Below are positions 1-11,613 of a DNA stretch of 64,000 nucleotides, in pieces. The position numbers and the translations under genes are program-made. Source of the DNA: Poa pratensis. Taxonomy: Eukaryota > Streptophyta > Magnoliopsida > Poales > Poaceae. Within the stretch, counting starts at the first letter, position 1; each line of letters begins with the position of its first letter. The notes under the pieces were generated by a model that was given only the letters and a program-made list of their open reading frames with translations, was not told where the DNA came from and ran no database searches. The DNA is taken from contig CAMZMU010000020.1 of assembly GCA_947311845.1 (NCBI GenBank), positions 33,499,021-33,563,020 of the forward strand, in the 5' to 3' direction.

Positions 1-2
1 AA

Positions 3-146
3 CTACGCAACGACTGTGTATTCGAAGGACCACAGTCCCTCGTACACACCCTGCTAGTCAAGATCAAGGAGGAGGCCAGGATGTGGGCACGGGCAGGTGC
101 CTTAGGACTGAGAGTTATTTTGCCGCCCACCTGGGACGTGCACTAA
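3..146 (+). pseudogene. C-terminal fragment of a LINE-type ORF2 (partial, enters from the left edge)
   Basis: An open frame enters from the window edge and ends at TAA 144-146. It encodes 47 residues beginning LRNDCVFEG and ending PTWDVH. The pattern R-N-D-x-V-F-x-G followed by a helical stretch (LVKIKEEARMW) resembles the tail of plant LINE reverse-transcriptase polyproteins, after the RNase H or zf-RVT region. The following roughly 90 bases, with AATGAAATAAAA, could be its 3' UTR. Only the C-terminus is visible, so intactness cannot be judged. A host gene terminal exon is a weaker alternative. Confidence 0.45.
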
Positions 147-549
147 GCCATGTAACCTGAAACTTCGCCTCTTAGGAGGACTGTAAAACACTATCTTTTC
201 AATGAAATAAAACGCAAAGAGCTAGGAACCTGAGCTTTCAATCTTGGAAATAAATCTAGGGAAAATTATTCCTTCAAATCAAAAAATTCAACTAAATACA
301 TTTATGTACTGGCATAAGTCATAACTGCACGCGAGCTACAAAATAAACTTACCTATGAACCGGTGATTACAAAGCATAAGCTGCTGCACCCACAATTTGC
401 TGTTCACAAATTCACATGGCATGGCATGCAGAGGGGTCAGGGATAAGAAGTGCCGGTGCTTCTTCATCAATTGTTGGATGGTCAACTCTTAGTTCCCTCC
501 ACGCGTTGTGCTTTAGCCTTATCTTCATCCAATTATTATTGTTGGGGAT
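147..549. other. Intergenic stretch left of the hAT insertion
   Basis: This is mostly AT-rich sequence following the LINE tail. On the minus strand from 549 down to 412 a short open frame runs IRLKHNAWRELRVDH and on to a stop. It looks codon-like and could be the last exon of a lost gene, but the hAT insertion removes its upstream context and I recognise no family. No other gene was seen. Confidence 0.3.
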
Positions 550-1807
550 CAGTGGCGGCGCCAGTAGGTTTCTTCCCAGGCGCTTCTCTGCCCTGCAAGC
601 TCTCCCCGCGCCGCCACTGCTCCGCCCCCATCGCGCCGGCCACCGCCCTGCCCACCCCGGCCGCCCTGCCCCGCCCCGGCGCCCTGACCTCTGTCTCCCG
701 CGCCGCCCCAGCCCTCTGTCTCCTGCCCCGCAAGGCCGCCCCGCCCGGCAAGCTCTCCGAATCAGTACTGCTCCGAATCTCCGATGGACATGGACTCTGA
801 TGAAGAGTGGCAAGCAATAGTGGCCGAGGAGGAGGAACTTAATCTGGCAGTGGAAGCAGTGGCTCGATCTCGGCAAGAAGAAGAGGCAGAAACCTCCGGA
901 AATCTCAAGAGGGCACGCGCCGCACGCCATGAGCAGGTAAATTTCCCCTTTGGATTTCATATTTTAGTTTTGATGTCTATTTGTCTTGTGAGTTGTGACC
1001 AGTAGCATGCAGTAGATTGCTCAAATACTGATTTCGATTTCAATGTTGTAGGACACTCAACCGACAAATGCTGCTGAAATCTTTGATCTAGCAAATGTTG
1101 TACTTTGCTGATTTCACTTCATATGATTGTTGTCTCTTGGTTGATGAACTGGACATATATATTGATGTGATGAAGAGAAGTCCTGAATTCATAGATTGTG
1201 ATAGTTTGAATGGTCTTGCTCTCAAGTTGGTTCAGAAGAGACAACATTTGACCTTTCCATTGGTCTATCGCCTTATTACACTTGTGTTGACATTACCTGT
1301 GGCAACAGCACAAGTTGAGAGAGTTTTCTCGGCCATGAATATTATAAAGACAGATCTTCGAAACAGGATAGGGGATGACTGGCTCAATAATTTGATGATT
1401 TGCTATGTTGAGAAAGAGATATTTGCAAAAATTGATGACAAGAACATTATGCTACGTTTCCATTCCTACAATGACCGTAGAGGTCATCTTCCTCGACACT
1501 TTCGTCTTTCCAACATGGATTCAACTTAATGGTATGGTACTATCTTCTTATCAAAATGTAGCACTATTTTTTATGTAGTTTTCTTGTTCTTTGTAGTCAG
1601 TTTGTACTTGTGCTTTATGCAATATGAAATTGTGGACACTTTCGGCTATAATATTGTGAAACTTCGACTTATTTACATTGTTCTTTCCGTACAATTGTGG
1701 ATTACATGTGTTGTCAAAAAAAAAATTCGCCGGTGGCACACCTTTTGATAATTTCCTAGCTCCGCCACTGTTCGCCCCCCTCGTCTCAATTCCTGGCCCC
1801 GCCACTG
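550..1807 (+). mobile_element. hAT transposon, internally deleted, 8-bp TSD
   Basis: The left end reads CAGTGGCGGCGCCAG (550-564). The right end is its imperfect inverse, CTGGCCCCGCCACTG (1793-1807). Both sides carry the same 8-bp target duplication TTGGGGAT (542-549 and 1808-1815), the hallmark of hAT insertion. The element is 1258 bp, too short for a full transposase gene. It keeps a 5' GC-rich leader, a short first exon (ATG 784, CAG|GTAAAT donor at 936/937), an intron with acceptor GTAG|GAC at 1051/1052, and the C-terminal dimerisation region. The central catalytic part is missing, so it is a deletion derivative that could only move with help in trans. Confidence 0.9.
784..1529 (+). pseudogene. 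Remnant hAT transposase (N-terminal exon plus C-terminal dimerisation domain)
   Basis: Exon 1 (784-936) gives 51 acidic residues starting MDMDSDEEWQ. A spliced exon from 1052 continues DTQPTNAAEIFDLANVV and then hits a stop. A different frame (1095-1529, 144 aa) carries the hAT C-terminal dimerisation signature: LTLPVATAQVERVFSAMNII, then LRNRIGDDWLNNLM and CYVEKEIF. This signature is typical of plant hAT proteins related to zinc-finger MYM/TTF-type transposases. The frame switch coincides with loss of the whole central RNase H-like catalytic core, so this is a deletion relic and not a working enzyme. The dimerisation domain itself is open and unbroken. Confidence 0.8.
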
Positions 1808-1815
1808 TTGGGGAT

Positions 1816-2355
1816 AATACATATTTTTGTGTGTGCAGAAAAATGCGTAAGGCCGCCTTTGTAGACTCAAATGATTATACACACATGGTGATCTCACTAC
1901 CTTTTGTCTTATCTTTGTGTACAGCAATGAGGGACCAGGCGACTAGTTCGGCTCCCGAACTACATTATATGAAAAAATTCTGAAGGAGTTGAGGTTGTTT
2001 GGTTTGCACCTGGGTTGGGGGATGTCCTCTCACTCGCCGGCCGTGAAATCCATTACCTCCAGCCCCGGCCGCCGCAGCAGACTCCAGAGGCCCACTGCGA
2101 TCTCGGACGCTTCCTTCCCTGCTTCTGCTTCATTCAGCCATCCCCAGCACGTCAGGCATCGAATGAGGCGCCGCTCACAGGTCACAGCACCAGTTGGCGC
2201 GTCGATGCTACCGGCTTACCACCGATTTGAAATGCGCAAATGCAGCGCGGGTGTGAAGCCTCGTAGGCCAATGGGAGGACAACCGCTGCCGGTCAAACAA
2301 CAACCCAGTTTGGCCGGAGGCGGCGACCAAGGAGAGCGGATGCGGGTGGAACTGA
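1816..2355. repeat. Left copy of a diverged repeat (first part), split by a retroposon
   Basis: From about 1985 the sequence resembles 18200-18590. Shared blocks include CCGTGAAATCCA, the GGCGCCGCTC block followed by GTTGGTGCATCGAT-like sequence, a TTTGAAA block, and GGAGGCGGCGACC leading to GGTGGAACTGATGA versus GGATGGAACCGATGA. The copies are old and diverged. The left copy resumes at 3591 after the retroposon at 2356-3573. The nature of the repeat is not recognised. The segment 1816-1984 shows nothing clear. Confidence 0.5.
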
Positions 2356-3573
2356 TGAAATAGGCCGTAGCCCCGCTATATTAATATAGCAAACACTCGA
2401 TACAACCAACGAGAGACACGGCTGGGGCGACAACCAACAAGCACCCAAAGAAAGGAAAAGAAGAAATAAAAGACGACATAGGCGGCTTGACTAATCGACA
2501 ATGAACCGCAACCGCTGCGCCCTCTCCGATAAAATATCACCACGCTCCTAACACCGAATCGACGAGTACCAAGCAGCACCTTCAAGAAGGGAAGCCACGC
2601 TGCTGCCGGACCAACACACTGGTCCTAGGGTTTCCCCCGGCACAGAGGGAAGCGGATTAGGGGTAGCCACGACGCCCTTCAAGAAGGAAAGATGCCACCC
2701 AAAAGCGGCACCGCGTCGGTGTCAGATGAATCGACAAGGATTTCTCCCGAGAACACCCTATCCACAACCCTCACGCCTCCTCGTAGCATAGGAGCCCCGC
2801 AAGGACAAAGCCTCGACACCGCCAGACTCAACGCCCACCAACAAGCGCCACTACGGTCACGAAGCCACCAACGCCGTCTCACCGAAGATACCATCACGAG
2901 GTCTGCACAATGGAGGCGAGGACTAGCTTGAGCCGGGGTCAGCAATGCCATGACCGCGCGGGAGGGAACTGCCTCCACCACCGAGGGCGGTAGTCGACCG
3001 GACACGGCTGCAGAGCACACTAGACCCAGCTAGGTCGGGTCGGGCCTAGCAGGCCCGTAAAACCCCCTCGGAGGCACACTAGTCCTAATAGGGTCCGGCC
3101 GGGTCCAGAATGGATCCATAAAGCCCGCCGCCACGCTGCAACAGGCCGGCCGCCGACGCCGCTGGACACCTGCACCATCTACACCACCACCATGCACAGA
3201 GCGCGCCGCAGGACAAGCCCGCCATCCCCGACCTAGATGGGCCCCGAAGGGCCCCGATCTGGGCAGAGCAGGCCCAACCCGCTGCACACCGCGTCCCGCA
3301 CTGCTGCGCCGCCCCACGGCCCCACGGGAGCGCCGCCGCCATGAGCACCACCCGACCTTCACCGGACCACCGCCGCCCTTTGAGCACCGCCGCCGGGAGG
3401 GGAAGCCCCGACTCCGCCTCCAATCGACGCGGGGAAGAGCAGGCCGGCGCCACCCGGGCTCGCCCGGCGGCGGCGACGGGGGAGAGAGGTGAGGTAGGGA
3501 CTGAGACGGGGGAGAGAAGGGCGGCGCGCCGCCGCCTCAGGGGGCGACGGGCGCGCGAGAGGAAGGCCTACTC
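2356..3573 (-). mobile_element. GC-rich non-LTR retroposon A, 17-bp TSD
   Basis: The 17-bp sequence GATGCGGGTGGAACTGA flanks the insert exactly (2339-2355 and 3574-3590). Read on the minus strand, the 1218-bp insert ends GCTATATTAATATAGCGGGG then CTATTTCATCAG, with no poly-A. The body is GC-rich, lacks LTRs or inverted repeats, and has no convincing ORF. It is clearly related to the insert at 49239-50568: both contain CCTTCTTGAAGGGCGTCG, CCGGGGGAAA(C/T)CCTAGGACC and GCAGCAGCGT in the same order before the same 3' end. A long, variable TSD and a conserved 3' end fit target-primed reverse transcription. It is probably non-autonomous and mobilised by a LINE. Confidence 0.8.
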
Positions 3574-3590
3574 GATGCGGGTGGAACTGA

Positions 3591-3719
3591 GGAGGCTGTG
3601 ACCAATGAACTGTTGAACTGCATCAAGACACGCATTTTTTCGGTCAACGGTAGAATATTCCGGTCAACCATCGGAAGCGTATTATTACTTTACGTGTCCA
3701 CTCGGGTAGTGATCTGTGT
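3591..3719. other. Short spacer
   Basis: Continuation of the old repeat after the retroposon A target duplication, then AT-rich sequence. No gene or signal is visible. Confidence 0.4.
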
Positions 3720-4592
3720 TACGATCAAAGGAACAGAGTGTCCAGCTTTAAATTAATAAATCCACAACGGCAGTTTTGTTGAAGGATCATCTTACAGGTA
3801 ACGAAACAGCAAGAGAGAAAAAATTACAACGCATTCGAAACCATCGACAGAACAAGGTCCGCGCCAGCGAACGTCGTGAAGCAAGCACGCCACCAGGGGA
3901 GATCCCGCCTTCCTCTACCTCCTGCTCGTCGTCGACATGTCTTTTGCCTCCACCTTCGAAGAAGACCCCTATCTTCTTGCCCTGGGTCGTCGGACGCCGC
4001 ACCATCAGAAGGAGGAGAAGCTCACCCTAGAGCACGAGAGCGCACACTAGAGGAATTGTAGAGGAAGCACCCAGCAAGGACAACACTGCACGCGAGCTAC
4101 CCACAGGCGCCGCAACCAGGCCTGATGCAAGCTTGAGGCCAAAGACACACTGGAGATACGGCAAGAAGAAGGCAAGAATGTCGGAGTCGAGGGTCAGGGC
4201 TCACCCGAGCCGCTGGCTTAGCTCGACTACCAGGACGCAGCTGCCGCAGAGGGAAACCCTTTCCCCTCTCGCCCAGGCCCGAGGGCGCCATCCCACCGAC
4301 ACGCACGGACCCACAGAAGATGAGTGGAGCAGGCAGAGAGGAGCAACACGACCACACCACAACGCACGCCGCCTCAGGAAACGCCGCCACGAGCATGCCA
4401 CGAACCACACACAAAAGACCACCATCCCGCAAGCCCAAGACGGCGCCTCCAAGAAGTACGCGCCGCCGCCGCCCAATCCAAAGAATTTAGGGTTTTCACT
4501 CGGGCACAGAGGAGGAAGGGAAGGAGATGTACCTCGACATCGCCTCCATGGAGGGAAACGGCGTCCAAGACATCGTCGACAGCGTGGCCACC
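3720..4592 (-). mobile_element. GC-rich non-LTR retroposon B, 3' part (split by the Gypsy element)
   Basis: On the minus strand this ends TTATTAATTTAAAGCTGGACAC then CTGTTCC, the same 3' core (TTATTAATTTAAAGC) as the insert ending at 44644. Its 5' part lies at 13062-13480, beyond the Gypsy insertion; the two parts join through the CCACC target duplication. The 5' part contains AAACCCTAGCCGACGCGC on the minus strand, as other members start. No ORF of recognisable function was found and I could not find a TSD for B itself, so its ends are approximate. Confidence 0.55.
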
Positions 4593-6044
4593 TGATGTCT
4601 ACGCACGCTTCTATTCTTGTAGACAGTGTTGGGCCTCCAAGTGCAGAGTTTTGTAGAACAGCAGCAAGTTTCCCTTAAGTAAATCACCCAAGGTTTATCG
4701 AATTCAGGGAGGTAGAGGTCAAAGATATCCCTCTCAAGCAACACTGCAATTAAGATACAAGAAGTCTCTTGTGTCCCCAACACACCCAATACACTTGTCA
4801 GGTGTATAGGTGCACTAGTTCGGCGAAGAGATATTAAAATACAAGTAATATGGATGATTATAAGTGGTAATTGCAATCTGAAATAAAAATGGCAGCAAGC
4901 AAACATTTAGCAGAACTGGTTGTAAACGGTGTTTCAATGCTTGGAAATAAGGCCTAGGGATCATACTTTCACTAGTGGACACTCTCAACAATAATAATAT
5001 AATTGAATACATAGATATTTCCTCTTCACTATGCTACTCTGAGTTATTCTCTCGTTGGATAACGAACACCAATCCACCGCGTAGGGCTATAAAAACACAC
5101 CTTAAAGTCGCATTCCACATCTAGGGAACCTCACACTGTCAACTTGAGCGCCCTAAATAGTACTAGACAAACACCGCAATTTCATAGAGACATCCAACGC
5201 AAATAATAACTCATGATAAGTATTCCTGTTATCTTTAGCCTAAGAGCCACACACGGGGCGCACACTGTCAACTTCGCACCGTGGGACAAAGGTGACTCCG
5301 GAGATTACATTAATAAAACCACTTGAGTAGCATATAGGATAATGAAGAGTAACATCTATGGATTCAACTAGATTACAAAGCTCATGATCACATAAAGATC
5401 ACACCATGGGAGAGAGAGATAAACCACATAGCTACCGGTAGAGCCCTCAGCCCCGATGAAGAACTACTCCCTCCTCATCATGGGAGGCAGCGACGGCGAT
5501 GAAGATGGCAGTGGCGTCGATGGAGATGGCTCCGGGGGCAATTCCCCGTCCCGGCAAGGTGCCGAAACAGAGACTTCTGTCCCCCGAATTAGGGTTTTTG
5601 GTGGCGGCGGAGCTCTGAAACTTTTCTGGGGAAATCGTCGATTCTTTTAGGGTTTTCGGGGTAGGAACAATATATGGGCCAAAGGGCGTCGCGAGGCGGT
5701 GCACGAGGAGACGACACCACCCCTCGGCGCCGGTGGGCCCTTGGCCGCGCCGAGCCCACGTGTGGGGCCCTCGTGGCTCCACTTCGCCTCTCCTTCGGAC
5801 TCCAGGTGTCTTCTGATAAAATAGGGGCCTCCGTAAATTTTCGTCCAATTCCGAGAATATTTTCAGACTAGCTTTTCTGGAATACAAAAACAGCAGAAAA
5901 CAGGAACGGGCGCTTCGGCATCTTGTTAATAGGTTAGTCCCAAAAAATGTATAAAAGTGACATAAAGTAGATGCAAAACATGTAGCAATTGGTATAATAT
6001 TAGCATGGAACATCAAAAATTATAGATACGTTTGAGACGTATCA
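4593..6044 (-). repeat. 3' LTR of the Gypsy element
   Basis: 1452-bp LTR with TG...CA ends. It is near-identical to the LTR at 11614-13056, with scattered substitutions and 1-bp indels visible (for example AGAGTTTTG versus AGAGGTTTG, and GAATTC versus GAACTC). The two copies were identical at insertion, so the differences record its age. Confidence 0.9.
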
Positions 6045-6443
6045 GCATCCCCAAGCTTAGTTCCTGCTCGTCCTCGAGTAGGTAAACGATAAAAAACAAA
6101 ATAATTTTTGAGGTGACATGATACCATCATAATCTTGATCACATAATATTGTAAGGCACATGTAAATGAATGAAGTGATCCAAGTCAATGGTCTATAGTT
6201 TGCTACCAAATAGATAATGAGTAAACAATGAATCACACAAGCTAAACGTTTTCATGAATAGTACTTTCGAGACAAGTATCAAAATGTTTTGCATAAGCGT
6301 TAACTCATAAAGCAATAGTTTCTAATAAAAGGTATTTAATCAACACAAAGGAAGAATAAGTTTCAGCATTTGCTTCAACTTTCAACATATTTATCTCATG
6401 GATATCGTCAACACAAAGTAGTATAACAAGTCCAATACGTAGC

Positions 6444-8225
6444 TGATGGCCCTTCACGTAGTTCCCCCACAATGGCGCCAGAAAGTTGCTAGCCCCTTCG
6501 CGTGGTACCTGCGTGAAAAGTAAATGGGTTAGGTTGAGACTCCAAGTGCAGAGTGTATGTAGTAGTGGAAGACAGTTTTCCCCACGAGGGGTGACTCGAG
6601 GGTTTAATATCGAACTCTCGGGGAACCAGTATTTCAGGTGTTATCTCCTTATCCTTCTCTTGAGAAGCTGCAACAAAATAAATTGTTTTGTGCCCTCAAC
6701 CTCACCAAGTGGTTGTCAAGCACAAGGTGTGAGAATGATAATAAAATAAATATGTAAACAATAGTAAATATGCAATGATGGTAAAATAAATATGCAAGGA
6801 TGATGGTAGTAATGATAAATGATATTTTTGGATTTTTTATGATGAATGCAAGATGTAAAAGTGTTTTTGTATTTTCGGATTTAATAATGGCAGCAAACAA
6901 AAGTGGTGATAAAAGTGTTGGAAAGGTGTTTCTTATGATTAAAAATGGACCGGGGTTCATGGTTTCACAAATGCACTCTCTCTTGATAACGTGGTAGACA
7001 ATGGAACACTAAAATTAACATGTAAGATGGCAAGACATGGTTTGACAAGTTATTAATAATATGGGCATCACGTCCTAACATAGAGATCTCAAGTATAAGT
7101 TGTTCTCTCTCTTATGCTCCACCAAGATGCGAACTAAATCATAACACCTTAGTAATTAAGATAAATCAGAGCATAGCAATAAGTTCAATGACATGAAGTT
7201 AAAATAAGAACATGCTAGGTCTAGTCATGGCGATAGTGGCCAAGGTCACATCCACTCTCCGGTAGCATGGTATTTTTGTTTATTCCTAGTGAGGCAACAA
7301 AGTAAGGTAGAAAACCCAAGTGGATCGCAGAACTTTCTGTCACGTTCACTGCACTAGCCACCCCCCGTTACTCCAACTAATGCACACGTTCCCCCTCACA
7401 CGCTCTCATAAACAAGCTTGATCATGACAAGTAAATAAGAACGGGGTACATAATATGCATCTACTTTCATAACTGAAACAAAACCATTGCAATCTCAAAC
7501 ATGTATTAACTCATAATAAAGATCCACCACAAAGGAATTACATAGATGACCGTAATCATGTTCAGCAGCTCATACGGTACTAATTAGTGAAGCTCATAGA
7601 GAGGAGAGATACATAAGTTACTTCCACAAACCCGTAGTCCAGGGGTGGACTACTCCCTCTTCATCATGGTGTCGGTGGAGATGTTGTTGGAGGGGAAGGA
7701 GACCACACCGGCAGTGCCCGCCGGAGTTTTCCCCCTCCAATCTTCAGCTCCAGATCTCTGTTTCGTGGTTTCTGTGTTTCTGCGGCGCTCTCTTTCGCGA
7801 AAGCCCTGGGGGGTCTATATATAGTCGTTTTTTAGGTCAAGACGAAGCTTCGGGAAGAAAGATCGACGGCAGCGGAGGCCCGAGGGCCAGGATGGGGGAC
7901 CCCACGCGGCCAAGGAATCTGGCCACGTGGGCCCACCCCTTTGGGCCTTCTGGTCTCCGTTTCTTCGATTCCTTTGCGCCTACGTTTCGTTCCTTCCAAA
8001 AAAAATGATCTCCGTAAAGTTTCAGGTCATTTGGACGTCGTTTGGGTTCCTAAAACATCAAAATATAGAAAAAGGGGTTTTCTGACAGCGCAGGGTTAAT
8101 TCCAGAAAAATGGGGAAGTTGTTAATTATCCCCAAAACTTAATATAAATCATGAATATAACCCTTATATGATGCAAATAACATGGAATCACATGTAAAGT
8201 TCATGTATGCATTTTACATGCATCA
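6444..8225. mobile_element. Nested solo LTR (1782 bp) with 5-bp TSD GTAGC
   Basis: The insert begins TGATGGCCCTTCACG and ends TTTACATGCATCA, with GTAGC at 6439-6443 and 8226-8230. It is TG...CA bounded and contains AATGGCGCCAGAAAGT near its left end. It has no coding capacity or second LTR, so it is read as a solo LTR left by recombination between two LTRs. GGCGCCA inside the unit resembles a primer-binding core, so a short rearranged element is an alternative. It lies inside the internal region of the Gypsy element and is younger than it. Confidence 0.75.
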
Positions 8226-10682
8226 GTAGCATATAACGCATGTTGTAACAAAGTTGACACTAGTGTTTGCTTGTGGAAGACAGAAAGAATAGGAAAACTG
8301 ACTCAACATAAAAGTAAAAGAAAGGCCCTTCGCAGAGGGAAGCAGGGATTAAGTCATGTGCTAGAGCTTTTAGGTTTTTGAAAGCATATAGAGATTGCAT
8401 AAAATATTTGATACTCCTCCCAACCTTGCTAACACAAGCCATGGCTAACCGAATCCTCGGGTGCCTTCCATCAATCACATACCATGGAGGAGTATCTATT
8501 TTTGAGAGGTGTTTGTTAATTGTCAACGAATGGTAGCGGGTGAGAACAGTATTCTACCTGTCAAACGGACTTTTAAGAGCGGCTCCCATGAAGGACGTTA
8601 TTTCTACCAGCAAGGCAGATCATCCCTCTTTCTCTTTGGTTTACACACATGCAGTATTTCACTGTTTGTCATTGCTTACTGATGAATCAGGGCAAAAGTG
8701 TGAAGAGAATTAATGGTTAAAGTTGTAATTAATTGGGACTGGGCACCCCGTTGCCAGCTCTTTTTGCAAAATTAGAGGATAAGCGGATGTATATGCCGCT
8801 AGTCCAGGTGTAAAAGTCCATTTGACAAATAGAATAAAGAATAACCACACTAATTCCTCATGAGCTAGTAAACATTGACACAAAAAGGGAATAATAACAT
8901 TTTGAATAATTTAAAGGTAGCACATGAAAAATTTACTTGGAGTGGCAAGGAAATACCACATATAGGTAGTTATGGTGGACACAAATGGCATGGATTTTGG
9001 CTCAAGGATTTGGATGCACGAGAAGCATTCCCTCTCAGTACAGAGTTTAGGCTAGCAAGGTTTATGTAAGCAAACAAGAATATCAACCCGTACACCAAGT
9101 TTTATATGACAAACATATTGCAAACGTTATAAGACTTCATACCGTCTTCCTTGTTAACCAAACCCTGTTATTAGAAAATATCTAGACCTTAGAGATACCA
9201 CCGATGCAAACCAAATTTTCAACAAGCTTTACGGTAGTTCTTCACTAATAGGCTTAACTCATGTGATGCACAAATTTAATCATGATCTACTTGTTAACTC
9301 AAAACAATTGACAAGCATCAAGTTATCCAAATTAGTGATCTACAAGATTATGCAAGTTTTTCCTTATACCAATTACCACATGCAACATTTTCTGAACCAA
9401 CCAAACACCAATCAATTTATTTCAACAACTCTCCAAACAATATAAGTGAAGCAAGAGAGTACTTTCTACAAAAGAAAGCTAATAGCTCTGACAAGAGATA
9501 CATGAAAACAAGAGCTAAAAGCTGAACAGCGCTAGATATGAATACTCAACAAATATAAGTGAAGAATAGAGTATTCTCATGAAAAAGCGGAGCGTGTCTC
9601 TCTCCCAATCAAGAATGCTAGGGTCCAGTCAAGCTTTATTGAAAATAAAAGTACAATACTGAAAATAAAAGCACACAGACGCTCCAAGAAAAGCACATAT
9701 GATGTGAAAGAATTAAAATATAGTTTCACTAGAGATGACCTGATAATTTTGCCGATGAAGGGGATGCCTTGGCATCCCCAAGCTTAGACGCTTGAGTCTT
9801 CTTGAAATATGCTGGGGAGATCCATGGGAGCCTCCCCAAGCTTAAGCTCTTCACTCTTCTCCATCCTATTATATCACTTTCCCTCTTGACCCTTGAAAAC
9901 TTCCGTCACACCAAACTCAAAGCAAATCTCATTAGAGGGTTAGTGCACAATCAAAAACTCACATGTTCTATAAAGACGCAATATGACTTGTTACTTTAAA
10001 CATTAGCTACTGCCACTGATGTTATGTGAAGCTCTTCCACCCAAAAAAGAATTTCACTCAACACTAGTAAAAGAGAGAATGCAAAATAAAAAGGCATAAT
10101 CTGTCTAAAACAGAACAGTCCGCAAAGACGAATTTTTTCGAGGCACTTACGACGCTCAGATCGAAAAACTTTGAACTAACGAAAGATGCATACATATCTG
10201 AGGATCACGCACAAAATTTCAGATTTAAATAATTTTCTGTGATTTTACAGAAGCAAAACGGTGAACAGCAAAATCTGTTCCTGCGCAGAAATCCAAATCT
10301 AGCATCATCTTCCTATTAGAGGCCTTACTTGGCACAACAATGCAAGAAAATAAAGATACAAAGGCATTGATACATAAGTAAACAACCTTGACTCAAATAA
10401 AATAAAAATAGCAGAAAATAAAAATAATGGGTTGTCTCCCACAAGCGCTTTTCTTTAAAGCCTTTTAGCTAGGCATGATAATTTTGATGATGCTCTCATA
10501 TGTATAAGAGTTGAATATGAAAGAGCATCAAGAAGCAAATATCAAACACATTTAAGTCTAACCCACTTCCTATGCAAAGGAATCTTGTAAGAAAATAAAT
10601 CAATAAAGCACAAAGTGACTAGCATAGGAAGGCAAAACAAGTGCAACTTCAAAATTTCAACATAAAGAGAGGAGACTTAATA

Positions 10683-11360
10683 TTATTGTGATATGAAACC
10701 ATGTCTCCCTCTCTCATAAGGACCAGTAGGTCTTAAAGTACCCAGCAAATAAAAGCAAATCAAGAGAAAGCTCAAAACCTTCATCATAAAGAGAAGAAAT
10801 TTAGTAACATGAAGATTTCTATAACCATACTTTCCTCTCTCAAAATAATTTTCAGTGGCATCATGAATAAACTCAACAATATAGCTATCACATAAAGCAT
10901 TCTTATCATGATCCACATGCATAAAAGTATCATTACTCTCCACATAAGCATAAACAGTTTCATTAGTAATAGTGGGAGTAAAAGTATCACATCCATCATT
11001 GTAATCATCATAAATTGGAGGCATAGAATAATCATAATGAATTTTATCCTCAATAGTAGATGGACTGAAAATATCATATTCATCATTGTAAACATCATAT
11101 ATAGGAGGCATATCATAATCAACATAAACTATATCCTCAATAGTAGGTGGAGTGAAAATATCACAATCATTATAAACATCATATATTGGAGGCAAAGTAT
11201 CATCAAAGCAAATTTTCTCCTCCAAAACCGGGGAACTAAAAAGATCATTTTCATCAAAACCGACCTCCCCAAGCTTAAATTCTTCCATAGCATTAGCAAT
11301 AATGGTGTTCAAAGAATTTATAGTAATAACATTGCTACCATCATGCAAATAATTTTCCAT
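10683..11360 (-). CDS. Repeat-rich ORF of the non-autonomous Gypsy element
   Basis: The 225-residue open frame starts MENYLHDGSN. It contains three imperfect repeats of about 28 residues built on PPIYD(V/D)YND followed by D(I/T)F(S/T)P(S/T)(I/T). It is rich in D, Y and I and has a hydrophobic stretch near the C-terminus (FLLFMMKVLSFLLICFYLL). No zinc knuckle, protease or polymerase motif is present. It sits 5' in the element, where gag would be. Its function is unknown; expression or packaging roles would be speculation. It may be only the surviving reading frame of a structural region. Confidence 0.5.
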   Translation of the reverse strand: MENYLHDGSNVITINSLNTIIANAMEEFKLGEVGFDENDLFSSPVLEEKICFDDTLPPIYDVYNDCDIFTPPTIEDIVYVDYDMPPIYDVYNDEYDIFSPSTIEDKIHYDYSMPPIYDDYNDGCDTFTPTITNETVYAYVESNDTFMHVDHDKNALCDSYIVEFIHDATENYFERGKYGYRNLHVTKFLLFMMKVLSFLLICFYLLGTLRPTGPYERGRHGFISQ

Positions 11361-11586
11361 AGGTTTTTTAATTTTCTCTTCAAAAGCATCATGTCCTAAT
11401 CAAGATAAATTTCATAAAGCTCTCTAATTTTTTGTTGTTTTCCATTAAGCCTAACTAGTGAAATAAAAAAAGAAACAAAAAGATATAATTGCAGAATCTA
11501 AAGGAAATACCTTCGAGCACTCACACCGCAACAGTGCTAGAAAATAGCTAAGTAGCTGGAGGATGTGAGTACCTTTTACCTTACCT

Positions 11587-11603
11587 CCCCGGCAACGGCG
11601 CCA
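11587..11603 (-). other. Primer-binding site, tRNA-Asp type
   Basis: CCCCGGCAACGGCGCCA on the plus strand equals the 3' end of plant tRNA-Asp, so the minus strand carries the complementary PBS. It lies 10 nt inside the LTR that starts at 11614 and sets the element's orientation. Confidence 0.85.
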
Positions 11604-11613
11604 GAAAATAGCT

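Noticed and set aside
4097..4678. Overlapping 91-181-residue frames
   Set aside because: They run across the junction between retroposon B and the Gypsy LTR, so they cannot be ancestral genes.
5447..6016. 189-residue minus-strand frame in the LTR
   Set aside because: Present in both LTR copies but broken differently in each; LTR sequence, not a gene.
11587..11603. Possible tRNA-Asp gene
   Set aside because: Only the last 17 bases match; no cloverleaf upstream. It is a primer-binding site.
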